A DNA stretch of 34,137 bases. Source: Chrysophaeum taylorii. Lineage: Eukaryota > Sar > Pelagophyceae > Pelagomonadales > Pelagomonadaceae. The position numbers and the translations under genes are program-made. Below, one piece after another: positions 10,133 through 19,858 of the stretch. The DNA lies in contig JAQMWT010000263.1 of assembly GCA_029834535.1 (NCBI GenBank), positions 1 to 34,137 on the forward strand, given 5' to 3'. Each line of letters starts with the position of its first letter. Within the stretch, counting starts at the first letter, position 1. The notes beneath the pieces were generated by a model. The model worked only from the letters and a program-made list of their open reading frames with translations. It made no database searches and was not told the origin of the DNA.

Positions 10133-10745
10133 AAAAGTATAGAAAGTATCGCCCGGGTAAAGCTTTCGTGAAGTGAAGCCCGTTTACAGAAAGCACTTTT
10201 TCTCGGCCCGTTTTCGGGCCGTTTCGCACATGCATAGGGGAAAGAACATAAAGCAGAGTTCCGGTAGAGTTCGGTGACTGACACACTGAGGTTTCCCGAT
10301 TAAACATTGTGGGCGAGTAAGGCCAAGTCGCTTGTTTTCGGGCCTTTTCTCGTGGGGCAAGCCCACCATCGAAATCGACTATCTACTCTACTACGGGATC
10401 CCAACTCGAGACGTACCGTCAGGCAACCACAGTCCAACCATGATATTCCATCATCTTCGAGAGGTCTTGGCAAAAAAAAACCTTTATAAATAGGATAGTT
10501 TGGGGCACATACATTAGGAAAATAACAGAAAGTATCGCCCGGGTAAAGCTTTGGTGAAGTGAAGCCCGTTTACAAAACGCACTTTTTCTCGGCCCGTTTC
10601 GGACATACATGCTCGAAAGAACAGAAAGTAGAGTTCCGTTAAGCTCGAGTGACGGACACACTGAGGTTTCCCAATTGAATATTGCGGACTAGTAAGGCCA
10701 AGTCGGGTTTGCGGGGGTTTCTCTTTTTTTGCCTTTTCTCGGGGG
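10133..10745 (-). repeat. Tandem repeat family with tRNA-like box, right block
   Basis: Continuation of the family at 5870-7234 beyond the hAT insertion, with one nearly full unit (10141-10520) and a second (10521-10745) that ends in the GC-rich cluster. The GGGATCCCAACTCGAG box is at 10395, the TTTATAAATAGGATAG box at about 10484-10500, and the GAACAGAAAGTA motifs at about 10524 and 10618. The last unit departs from the others within TTTTCTCGGGGGGCAAG. Confidence 0.65.
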
Positions 10746-10830
10746 GCAAGCCCCGCGAACCCCCCGGGAATGGGGGGCTCTGCCCCCCAAACCCCCCGCC
10801 GGGGGAGACCCCCGGACCCCCCAGGGCCTG
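10741..10830. other. Cluster of perfect GC hairpins
   Basis: Two perfect 7-bp stems with 3-base loops sit close together: GGGGGGC-TCT-GCCCCCC at 10772-10788 and CCGGGGG-AGA-CCCCCGG at 10799-10815. Runs of C and G on either side could pair in other ways. Dense clusters like this resemble the mobile GC clusters of organelle genomes and some nuclear repeats. No gene overlaps it convincingly. Confidence 0.6.
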
Positions 10831-12060
10831 CAGGCGCGCCGCGACTTGGGAGCCGAGCAACAAACTCCGTCGCCCGCCGTGGACACGGTTTTTCCTTTTT
10901 TTTTTGGCTTTTTTCGGTTCTTGAAGATTTTTTAGATCCGTTATGAGGGTTTATTGTAGAGTGTGTGGGTGGTGGGGTTAAGGGTTATGCGTGTTATATT
11001 CGGCTTTGCGTGGCGCGACGCGGTGGACGTGGCCTGCGACCACGCCCGTTTTTTTTCTCTTTCTTTACCGTGGGATTCCGTGGGAGGAGACAGGTTCGGG
11101 GTGGAGGAGGCGGACTTTGTGGAGTGTTAGGCCTAGGGAATATAGGGTGTAGGGGTAGTAGTCTTTTATTAATCCATGTTGGGAGTTCGAGGAGGTAGAC
11201 AGTGATGAGGCGGCGGAGAATGGAGCGCGCACCGTTGGAGTTGATACGGCGCGCGTTTCGAAGGAGTGTGGCAGTAATGCCCTTTCCCCCCACTTGCCTG
11301 CCTGCCACCTGACTTACCCTGGTTGTTGCTCTGGTATTGACCTTGCAATTATGGGGGGGTGTCATCTTGACACCCTCACCTGCGCTTCCACTGAGCCCAA
11401 TGTACCAGGCATTTGTATTGCTTTCTTGCTGTCTTCTTGCTATTACCCTCATTTGATTGTCCGATTTTCGTAATGGCGTGAGTGTTTACGCTGAGATCGG
11501 GCGTGTGGTGGTTTCACCAGCGGTTCGGGTTGGGAGAAAGGGTTGTTGAGGCCTCTGGTCCGGCCAAGAGGGGCGGGTGTCTGAGAAAACCACTACAGTG
11601 GTCTCAGAAACGGGAGTCGATAGTCCAACTCCCGGACTATCGATCTCCTGTTTTTCGGCGGCGAGTCGGTTCGTAACGGTCGAGTGAGTGCGAAGCCGAC
11701 GCATTTGTGGGTGAAGATCCAGGGGATCACGGGTACCGCCGCGGGGTTCATTTTACGTGATTCGGATCGAACGGGGAGAGGAGTCACTACGACTCATTTT
11801 GCATACTTTTGCATATCGTAAGGCGTTGTTATAAGTCCTAACCTAGCTCGCGCGAGGCAGACCACCTCCCTGACGGCGAGCGACAGCACCGGGAAGGCCG
11901 TCCATAGTCTTCGCGCGCAAGGCAAAAACTTCCGTAAGTCCAGCGCACCGGTACAGCGCGCAGTCAGACGGCTGCCGGCAATTGTCGTCTGACGAAAAAG
12001 AATACAACAAGTGAGTTGTGAGCGTTCGGATTAATCCTATTATCCGGGCAAAGCGCGGTC
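10831..12060. other. No gene; three hairpins
   Basis: Open frames here overlap on both strands and show no domain. Structures seen are GGGTGTCA-TCT-TGACACCC (11357-11375), a CTGAGA...CCACTACAGTGGTCTCAG stem with a small bulge (11581-11607), and CGATAGTCC-AACTCCC-GGACTATCG (11618-11642), whose stem is extended by GGAG/CTCC after a mismatch. The last two are adjacent and could be a structured RNA, a transposon end or chance. Confidence 0.4.
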
Positions 12061-12597
12061 ATGGCAGAGAGGCCAATGACAGAACGACCGCAGTGGTTTC
12101 GGGACGCACAGGAGCGTCTGCAACGTTTCAGTGCAGGGACTCCACTTGCGTCTCTTGGAAGAACACCGTTGGGTACACCCTTTCCACGGCCGGAAGCCGA
12201 GGAAAGCGGCATCAGAAGAGAGGCAACGTCATCGGACAGCCTCGACAACCCTTACATGCGTCTACAGAACTCAAATTAAACGTTCGTAGGAAACGACATA
12301 TCCCTGTCAAGGCTATTCCCCGTATTACGCTCGCTCATGGCACAGTATAATACCAAAATGCCAAGGAAAGATCCAACCGGTCCCACAAAGTTCACCACTA
12401 CCCTGACAACGTTGCCGCAAAAGCCCCTGACGTCATTGCTCGCCCTGGCTTCTCAGCATCGGACGTCCCCTGCAGAGATATGTGCATCGACTATATTTGC
12501 CACAACAAACGTCATCCTCACGATCATGAGAACCAAAGCCCAGTTTCGAACAGACTCACCGACCAGGTGAAGTCTGGGCTTGCGATGGTGGGTACGT
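12061..12597 (+). other. Two weak short reading frames before the Gag relic
   Basis: An ATG at 12061 opens a 72-codon frame starting MAERPMTERPQWFRDAQERL, charged and proline-containing. A second stretch at about 12350-12597 reads in one frame as a Cys/His-rich segment, CRDMCIDYICHNKRHPHDH, with zinc-finger-like spacing, ending at TAG. Neither has a secure family. They may be leader or decayed 5' parts of the retroelement that follows, or chance. A 20-bp tandem duplication (GCACCAGTCCGGTCTCGGT twice) at 12801-12842 lies between them and the Gag start. Confidence 0.2.
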
Positions 12598-12900
12598 AGA
12601 GATAGAAAATTCTATTTAGGGCTAGTACCCCTCGTATCCTAGGGTTAGCACCTTCTCATCTCACACTAAAAATCAGAAAAAATCGCTGTGTTATCAACAC
12701 CGTGCTGTCCTCGTTGTTAAGAACAGGACAGGGGCAGCCTACCACTGCTCTCACTCTACCGAAGGGTAGCACAGTCGAAATTACTATTCTCTAGGTAATG
12801 CGCACCAGTCCGGTCTCGGTGGGCACCAGTCCGGTCTCGGTAGAGTACCAGGATTTCCAGTTGAGTTCCGCTCTGTGACGTTCCCGAACCAACAAAAAGA

Positions 12901-15086
12901 TGCCAAGCAATCAAGAACTCCACAAAGAGATGCAGCAACATGCTCAAGCACTGAAAGACCAAGAAGTTCGACTAGAGTCAAAGCATAAAAAAGAAATGCA
13001 AGATCAAGAAGCTCGCTTAATTGCACACTTCATCACGCTCGTCAACCAAATGCAGCAACACCAAAACACCCCACCACCTGCCGTCGCAGCAGCGACTGCT
13101 CCCCCCACTACGGCTCCACAAGACCCTAAGAACAAGGCCACCACCTTCTCAGACCCCCCTAGCTCTGTTCTCAAGTCCATGGACGGCGCTCAAGTCACCC
13201 CCCAAATGCGCTCTTACCATGTCATGCAGCTGTTCGTCGAACATCTCATACCCGAGACAGGCATTACTGAATATTTCCAGCAAAGCTTCTACACGTGGGA
13301 ATCCGTCATACGCGGATCCAACGATCTAGCAGACGCTCTCCTCAGCCACTGCATCGAAGAATACGACAAAAGCCCCGCACTCCACGCAATATCTGGCAAC
13401 ACCCCGGATTTTCAAGGTCGCCTGGTCTACTACCAGGGCGTCTACCGCAAAATCGGCAAGGACTTCCTTGACAATATATATGAGCCCAAACTCAAAGAAC
13501 AGCACAACATAAAGATACCACCGATTCGTCGCAAGGAAAGCTCTATCCTATCACGCAACCTCACCTCAAAGATAAAGAAGCTGATTTCATCGTCTACCTC
13601 CGCGAGACCGTACACCCTCTATTCCGCCGTTTTCTGCACGCCGGTCGCGACTCTGTCAAGCACCCCGCATACGACGAGATCGACAAACTCGGATCCTCTC
13701 ACCCCATAGGCCTCGAATTCGTACACCAAGTTCGCATCGCTCTTGACAAGCACACGGGCCAGAACCATGTCCATGCTCAATATGTCTGAAATTCGTTCCT
13801 GGAGACACCGTTCAACCCGAAGATCCACGAACCAACGCACTATATAGACTATATGCTCCATGTCCAACCGCAATCACGTCAAATCACCGACGATCCTTCT
13901 CTCCAACTCGACGACGACACGATAAAAGACGAAACTCCCAAAATACTTCGCTTCAAGTACGTACCCTCCAAGTTTACTTGACTACCGCGCCCCGACTCAC
14001 ATCAAAGGTTTCGCCCGTCTAGCTAAATGTCTTCGTACCCCGAACGACTCTCAGCTCCTCGACGAAGATAAGGCTGCGATTCACCATCTGCCCAAGCTTA
14101 TTGCACGCATCACAGTTATATCAACTTTTGAACGCAGCTTCTGGGCTCACCTCAAGCCCCACCACTCCCTCAACTTCAAGCCTCTCCGCTTTGTCACCGA
14201 CTTCGGTCGTCTGCCGACCAAAGACAAAGACAACCCACGCCTCCGTTCACGCCGTCTTGGTTTCCACCTCACCGAAGATGACGATGACGCTTCTCCTCCC
14301 GAAGACGAGATACCCCCTAATCCAGATTACGCATCTACTGACGACGCCGACCTTGTCGACGCCTTTATCATGGAAGCCAATCTCGACCCAGACGATGATA
14401 ACGCACTCATCCAACACCTCCACGCTTATCGCAAGAAACAACTCACCCGCCACCCTAAGAAAAACAAAAAGCCCCCAAATCCTCGTTCACCGTCATACTA
14501 CGACATCAATGACAGTCCCAAGCCCAAGACCACCCCGGTCACACCCACCAAACATAAGCCGAATCCCCGTGCTCCTCCTGTCACCCCTGACAAACGCGAA
14601 CACCCGCACCTCCGCAAGGTCACATTTCCCACACAAACGCACCCTCCCAAGCCACCCACTCCTGACCAACGGTTCAAAGTCCCACTACGTGATGTTCGCC
14701 GTAAGCTCCAGACCATCCGTAACCTCAGTCAAGCTGGCCGGCAACACACCTCCAACCCTGACCGCATGACCAAGCTCATCAACCTCATCACCACCATCTC
14801 TGACGAGATTCTCCTATCTGAGGCTGATACTGATGCCGCCGACTTCCTTCCGCTCCTCTCCTCCGACCAACCGCCGGATGATCAAGCTGATGAGGGCGTA
14901 ATCGACGACGGCTCGTTATACGATGACCAAGGCCAACTCGGTTTATATGATGACCATGGTCACCTCGGCTTATACGACGATGATCAAGTTCCCGAAATCG
15001 AAGATCAAGAAGACTCCATCGAAGAGTACGTACAACGCCACCAAGACTACATACGTGCACTTCATCAGAGCCGGCTTTTTCACTAA
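12901..15086 (+). pseudogene. Large Gag-like protein of an LTR retroelement, frameshifted
   Basis: An ATG at 12901 opens a protein beginning MPSNQELHKEMQQHAQALKD, with a coiled coil of about 50 residues rich in Gln, Lys and Glu, a Pro/Ala linker and then a helical region (codons 90-200) of the kind seen in capsids. The frame shifts near 13500; its continuation (FIVYLRETVHPLFRRFLHAG and onward) has a TGA near 13788, shifts again near 13965, and then stays open to the TAA at 15084-15086. The last 370 codons are basic and Pro-rich (PKPKTTPVTPTKHKPNP), then acidic with short repeats (LYDDQGQLGLYDD, LYDDHGHLGLYDD). The Gag call rests on this layout and on the protease-like stretch that follows; no capsid family can be proved by eye. 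About 730 codons is long for a Gag. No LTR was identified. Confidence 0.5.
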
Positions 15087-15179
15087 CGGTTGCCGACGAC
15101 GCCTGTGCCGCCAACCAAACAACATTAAATCAGGCACCCAGCGTAGCGATGACAAATTTTCCCACATCATCGACAATTT

Positions 15180-15470
15180 CCAACACAGTCGCAGATTTTT
15201 TGTGCGCTGCATACACCGCAGGAAAACCTTCCAAAAAGACACATTCCCTGCAAGGATGCAACGGTCCCGGCACCGAATTTTTCTTTGCTTGACGGCGGTG
15301 CTTCCTTTTGCTATACTCGCACCACAACAGATTTTACTCATGAATCCATACGCAGGATTCGCGAGCATACCATCCGCATGGGAAGAGGCACTCTCACCAG
15401 CAACTTCATAGGTATAAAACCACTATATCTGCAAGCTGCAGGTCTCTCCTCCCATGACATCAAAGGCTCT
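15180..15470 (+). pseudogene. Zinc-knuckle-like motif and retroviral-type protease relic
   Basis: In the frame at about 15195-15255 a C-x2-H-x9-H-x4-C arrangement (CALHTAGKPSKKTHSLQGC) recalls the zinc knuckle at the end of Gag. From 15285 the sequence reads LDGGASFCYTRTTTDF, close to the LDSGAS active-site loop of Copia proteases, followed by MGRGTLTSNFIGIKPLYL, which resembles the downstream strand of that fold. The catalytic Asp is present; Ser is replaced by Gly before Gly-Ala. Frames change between the two parts. No integrase or reverse transcriptase follows, so the element is truncated or rearranged here. Confidence 0.45.
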
Positions 15471-15646
15471 ACTGGCTACGCATTATATTTGGTTTTCCTA
15501 GTCGTCCCGCATTTCCGACCAGGTTTACAGGTTATAGCGACATCACAGTTAAAAGCCCTAAATGTTCAGGCAACGGACCCGCCGCTGCCGCACAAGCCAT
15601 ATTTATATGAGCTTCTGCAAAATTCTTCACTTTATGGCAATCCACA

Positions 15647-16282
15647 ATGCCTTTGACGTCGGATGCTACGCGACCATGTCTCTGGAACTCCCCAGCCACA
15701 GAAACTGCCAGACAAGAAAGCACTCAGCTCCCCACAGCTGCTCAACAGCTACTTCTGGTCTCGCACATAGCAGCGACTACTATCTCGCAGTCTCTATTGG
15801 ACGACAAGACGAATGATAAGACCACAACGGCTAGCTACACCAGTCAGCCCATTGATGTAGCAGACGAGACAATGCAAACCAGCTGCACAGCACGGTTCCA
15901 GACTAAGCAGACAATGCCCAGGTCCAGCGTTCAATCGCTCAACCAAGCGCACGTTCTGTCACACGAACTTGCACTGCTACTAGCTATGCAAACCAGCTAC
16001 ACAGCACGGTTCCAGACTAAGCAGACAATGCCCAGGTCCAACGTTCAATCGCTCAACCAAGCGCGCGTTCTGTCACCCGACCTTGCACTGCTACTGGCTC
16101 CTGTCCCATTCATGGCTGATGCACCCCATCCGATGGATCAGTCCTCCCGACATGTCCCGCTCGCAGAAGCACAACCGCAGGACGCACAGGTACGTCATGA
16201 AGATACATGTAAGCGCACGACGATTACGCGCACTAGCTCATTGCGCCTATCTGATCACGATGAGATGAAGCTACAACTATGA
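15647..16282 (+). other. 211-codon open frame with a 38-residue internal duplication
   Basis: Starts at ATG 15647 and ends at the TGA closing at 16282. Not recognised: rich in Thr, Gln, Ser and Ala, with no motif. It contains the 114-bp tandem duplication at 15872-16099, an exact multiple of three, so the frame is kept through both units. Most differences between the units change the amino acid, which argues against strong protein-level selection since the duplication. It lies downstream of the protease relic where integrase would be expected but does not look like one. Confidence 0.2.
15872..16099 (+). repeat. Tandem duplication, 2 x 114 bp
   Basis: Units 15872-15985 and 15986-16099 start with ATGCAAACCAGCT and differ at only a handful of sites, so the duplication is fairly recent. 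Confidence 0.9.
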
Positions 16283-16301
16283 CTCGCGCGGAAAAGAAAA
16301 T

Positions 16302-17664
16302 GGAAACTTCTGGAAACGGAATTTTCCAGGCATATCCAGAAGTTTCCGAATGCCTCTCCGAGGCTGGAACAGTGCGTCAAATCATGAATATTCAGTACGT
16401 AGTGCGCGCGCAAGGCCTCCACGTTCGCCCACGGTGAGGCCGCTTAGTGAGAGCGCCGGCGCGCACGTTCGTGTTGGTGTCATGGCCACACGCTCGAGCA
16501 GGATGGGCGGGAGGTCCCCCCCGTGGTGTCTTTCACCGGGCGCTGAGTGAACCTTACAGGGGTCATACTTTCAGTGACAACAAAGGTTTGAACGTGATGG
16601 CGCACTTTAGTGAAGAGGCAGTGCTGGACGCCCCTGGAACCTTTACACGGACGACCCCGTCGAAGTTGACGGTCGCGGCCAACGTCAAGACAAAGCTGAC
16701 GCTCAAGGCGGACCCATCGTGGTCTATAATTTCAACGCGCGACCATCGGGGACTATCTGCCGGGTGAGAGCCACGATGCCGACAATGGCGGCAAGGACGA
16801 CGAAGATCTTGATTTTGAAGACGACGATGACGAGAGAGAAGAAGAGCAAGGTGGTGCGGTCTACTACTTCGATGAGTTTGAAGTTCCTCCTGGCTTCTCG
16901 TTCGTCGACAAGCCGGCTTCCTTTCTCCGCGAGGACGAAAAAATCCCGCTCTACGTTCTACTTTGCTCCTTGGACACCTCACCGACGACCTTTGAGAGCC
17001 ACATGTGGTGGTTAGGAGGGTGGTCAAGTTCAAACCGCGGGCCCGGGTCTACAACTACGACGTTCAGTGGGACAACTACGCGCCTTGTCAGCAGAGGCTT
17101 AAACTCGAAAACTATGTGGACGACAGTCGAACTCCGACTGTTAATGCTGGTTGCTGGTGCTATCTGAAGAAGACACTCCCCTCTGCCTCTGCTGCCTCTT
17201 CCCGCCGGCCGCTTATCCTAGATGGTGCCGACGTCGACGAGACTCCTCGCCAGCGCCGCCGCATCGACGACTGAGGTTCGAAGCTCTCGAAGCTCTCAAA
17301 GCCTCAAGCGTTACGACTGAAACGCTGCTAGCATTGCAATCGAAGTTAAACGCAACACTCAAACAAACCACTGAGGCAACCGCATGCTCACGTTCGCACC
17401 CCCCTCTTAGCAGTTGACCTTTGAAGACTTGCCTAAAACCACTTAACGCCTTGCGTGCTCACACCACCGCACTCCCCGCGCTGGTGGCGGTCGCAGACAC
17501 CTCAGTGGACACCCACGTGTCTCTATTGAGCGTTTTAGCCACTTTGGGCTCAGTCCGCCAGGTGGCCGAAAATCTCCTCTCCAGTTTCCGGAAATTTCCA
17601 CGGAAATGGGGAAAACTGGACATTTCCGGAAATTTCCAGGTCGGCTGTTCACTTTTCCGGAAAT
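16302..17664 (+). mobile_element. Candidate DNA transposon relic with GGAAA/TTTCC-rich ends
   Basis: The left edge carries a perfect 13-bp inverted repeat, GGAAACTTCTGGA (16302-16314) with TCCAGAAGTTTCC (16335-16347). The right edge has TTTCCGGAAATTTCC twice (17585-17599 and 17623-17637) plus a third partial copy near 17654. Between them lies a decayed acidic protein relic. Similar motif clusters on both sides of coding remains suggest subterminal transposon repeats, but no matched long terminal inverted repeats or target duplication could be shown. Confidence 0.3.
16560..17274 (+). pseudogene. Decayed acidic protein with conserved-looking tail, possibly transposase-derived
   Basis: The frame from about 16595 (MAHFSEEAVLDAPGTFTRTT) breaks near 16740 and resumes as LPGESHDADNGGKDDEDLDF followed by a run of Asp and Glu, then YYFDEFEVPPGFSFVDKP, IPLYVLLCSLDTSPTTFES and, after another shift near 17000, VVKFKPRARVYNYDVQWDN, a Cys-containing KLENYV segment and GCWCYLKK, ending at TGA 17274. 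The order of an acidic linker, an aromatic-rich stretch and a basic tail looks like a real protein rather than chance frames. I cannot assign its family; transposase C-terminus is a guess from its setting. Confidence 0.35.
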
Positions 17665-19858
17665 ACGCGAGTCATATTCGCCTCTGGAAGACAAAGGCCG
17701 CCTTCCAGCCTCCCAGGCACCTGATTCGCCCCTGCCGCTGCAATCCGCGGCAGCACAGACGATCTCGCCTCCCTGCATGACTGCAGATCAGGCACTAGCC
17801 AATGTCAGCACTCGCCAGAATTATGCGCACCCGCTGGGATCTTACCAGCACGGCTATCTCAGCCAGGCAGGTCACTGCACCACCTCGGTCTCCCCTGACA
17901 CCAGGTCGATGCGTCGCCTCTTCGCGACAACTTCACGTCATCTATTGGACGACTATGATCTCAAGCACGAACTCATCGCACCGATTGAGCCATCTCCGAG
18001 CAGGAACTCTATCTTGGATCCAACTCAGTCTATCCCACAGGAACCTTGGCCGCCAGACGCCACCCACGTGCTCATGGTTTCTCCATTGGTTTCCTCCATA
18101 GCTTTTGACTGCAGCAGAGACAAGATGCAACCGTCCCACGCGCCTATACCCGCATTCTCGTTTGGGACACAAGCATTTCCTTCATGTCAGATGTTTACGC
18201 TCGTGGTACCGCCATATACGGCAACCAAGATCAACGTGGACTGCGTTCCACCCTCATCTCTGAGCGTTACCCCCGACATGCTGCTCCCGGCACTGTTAGC
18301 CAGTCCCATCACGTCTGATTCAGCTCCCATTGCCTTGTATGACGTCATACGTCATATTCCGATCACAGCCCAGACACCGCACAGGCTCCTACGCACTCGC
18401 GACGGCACGCTCGCCGCCCCTCTCGGTTTAGACTACCAACATTGCGCCATCCTCATGGTACACTCACAGTCGACTGAGATGCACGTTCGCTTGTTGCACA
18501 GTACAATGCCTGAACACCTTTTGGTTCAGGATAAGCACAACACTGTCGTTTCAGTCACCGCTAACGCGCCCACTCCGACCGTCGCCCGGTTCTGCGCTCG
18601 TTCCGCAACCACGGTCTCTCAGCCTCACCGGCAATTCGAAGATTTTACCAAGTTCACATTGCGATGGCGCATTCTTTTTCCGCCGCCGACAAGACCCGTT
18701 ACGACTCGTGCCAGCTACGCTATCTATGGGTACTCTGGCTACATCGGAACTCACTTCAAGGCACGTACTGAAGTCCCTCTTCCTACGGACCTCTGTCACA
18801 CAACAAGACCTGATGAGCACTCGTCGTTCCTCCCCGCTTCGACGCGACTCCCGACGATTCAATTCCCGATGATTTGTGATGACACTAAGTTTCGTCATCA
18901 ATGCAATTCCGAGCCTCCCACGCTCTTCCGTCAGTCTCTTGCAGGTCACACCTCTCAAGTTTCAATCCACTCGATTTCACCCTGTATGCTGCCATATGCA
19001 AATGAAGTTCTGTCATGCCAACGCCACATGTCGCAGTTATCGCCAAACTCGCACAAAATATTCCCGCCACTAAATGATAGCCGCACGCAGAGTCCTTTGC
19101 TCGCCTCTTTTAACGTCCCTCCCAGCACTATGCTTGACGTTGAGGATCAGCACCTCTATGGTTCGGTTACAGCACGATTTCACGCGACATCCTCGTCCAG
19201 TTATGTCCACGATTCACATCTATCGACATTACTATCAGAATTCTGCTTCGGACACAGCTCAGACTGCACTCGCATATTATGCTCTTATGACGCACCCGGC
19301 TCGCTCCTCTCCGTTCACACTGCAGGTTCCATCTTGCAGAACTCTGAGCCCAACAGCTGCCATTGCGATTCGCACCCAGTCGACATTTTCCGTAGCACCC
19401 GCGAGGATAACCCCCAATCTCCACAGGTTGGACACGCGCTCTGCTCTCAGCATTCTACCGAATGTCACTGCCGCACACCGCATGCCCCACCCAGTTGTGT
19501 TACGAATCAAGAGAAGTCAATTGCCATGCGTATCTCTTCCTTTATTTTCGCTCACTCGCTGCCAGCCTCAGTCTCGCGTGACTCATTCTTATCGGACAGT
19601 CCTCGCACTATGGCCATTGTCTCACATCAGATTCACTCTTCGGACATTTCCCATCCACAGATCCATCTCTCTTCGGACATTTCCCGTCCACATATTCATC
19701 CTCTCTTGAAACGTACGCTCCCTCCGCGTAGTATAATGTACAGCTCCCGCATATCGACACCACCCTTCTGTCGAATGTCTCAACTTTCAGTCACTGCACA
19801 ATTCACCAGGGATGCACCAAGCTCACTCGCGCTTGTACATCAAGGGAAGTTTGATTAG
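17606..19858 (+). CDS. 750-codon open frame, unrecognised and of doubtful coding status
   Basis: Opens at ATG 17606 inside the TTTCCGGAAA motif cluster and stays open to TAG 19858. The product is very rich in Ser, Pro, His and Thr with scattered Cys, has no predicted domain I can name, no signal peptide and no coiled coil. The strand is pyrimidine-rich, which lowers the chance of stop codons and favours long random frames; another frame on the same strand is open for 211 codons at 19074-19709. A 33-bp duplication, starting at 19637 and 19670, gives two SSDIS(H/R)P units. The start inside a repeat motif and the composition argue that it is not a normal gene, but the length deserves a transcript check. 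Confidence 0.2.
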   Translation: MGKTGHFRKFPGRLFTFPEIRESYSPLEDKGRLPASQAPDSPLPLQSAAAQTISPPCMTADQALANVSTRQNYAHPLGSYQHGYLSQAGHCTTSVSPDTRSMRRLFATTSRHLLDDYDLKHELIAPIEPSPSRNSILDPTQSIPQEPWPPDATHVLMVSPLVSSIAFDCSRDKMQPSHAPIPAFSFGTQAFPSCQMFTLVVPPYTATKINVDCVPPSSLSVTPDMLLPALLASPITSDSAPIALYDVIRHIPITAQTPHRLLRTRDGTLAAPLGLDYQHCAILMVHSQSTEMHVRLLHSTMPEHLLVQDKHNTVVSVTANAPTPTVARFCARSATTVSQPHRQFEDFTKFTLRWRILFPPPTRPVTTRASYAIYGYSGYIGTHFKARTEVPLPTDLCHTTRPDEHSSFLPASTRLPTIQFPMICDDTKFRHQCNSEPPTLFRQSLAGHTSQVSIHSISPCMLPYANEVLSCQRHMSQLSPNSHKIFPPLNDSRTQSPLLASFNVPPSTMLDVEDQHLYGSVTARFHATSSSSYVHDSHLSTLLSEFCFGHSSDCTRILCSYDAPGSLLSVHTAGSILQNSEPNSCHCDSHPVDIFRSTREDNPQSPQVGHALCSQHSTECHCRTPHAPPSCVTNQEKSIAMRISSFIFAHSLPASVSRDSFLSDSPRTMAIVSHQIHSSDISHPQIHLSSDISRPHIHPLLKRTLPPRSIMYSSRISTPPFCRMSQLSVTAQFTRDAPSSLALVHQGKFD

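Noticed and set aside
16563..17033. 156-codon minus-strand frame rich in Arg and Ser
   Set aside because: Antisense of the acidic plus-strand relic; the Arg/Ser/Leu bias mirrors its Asp/Glu codons.
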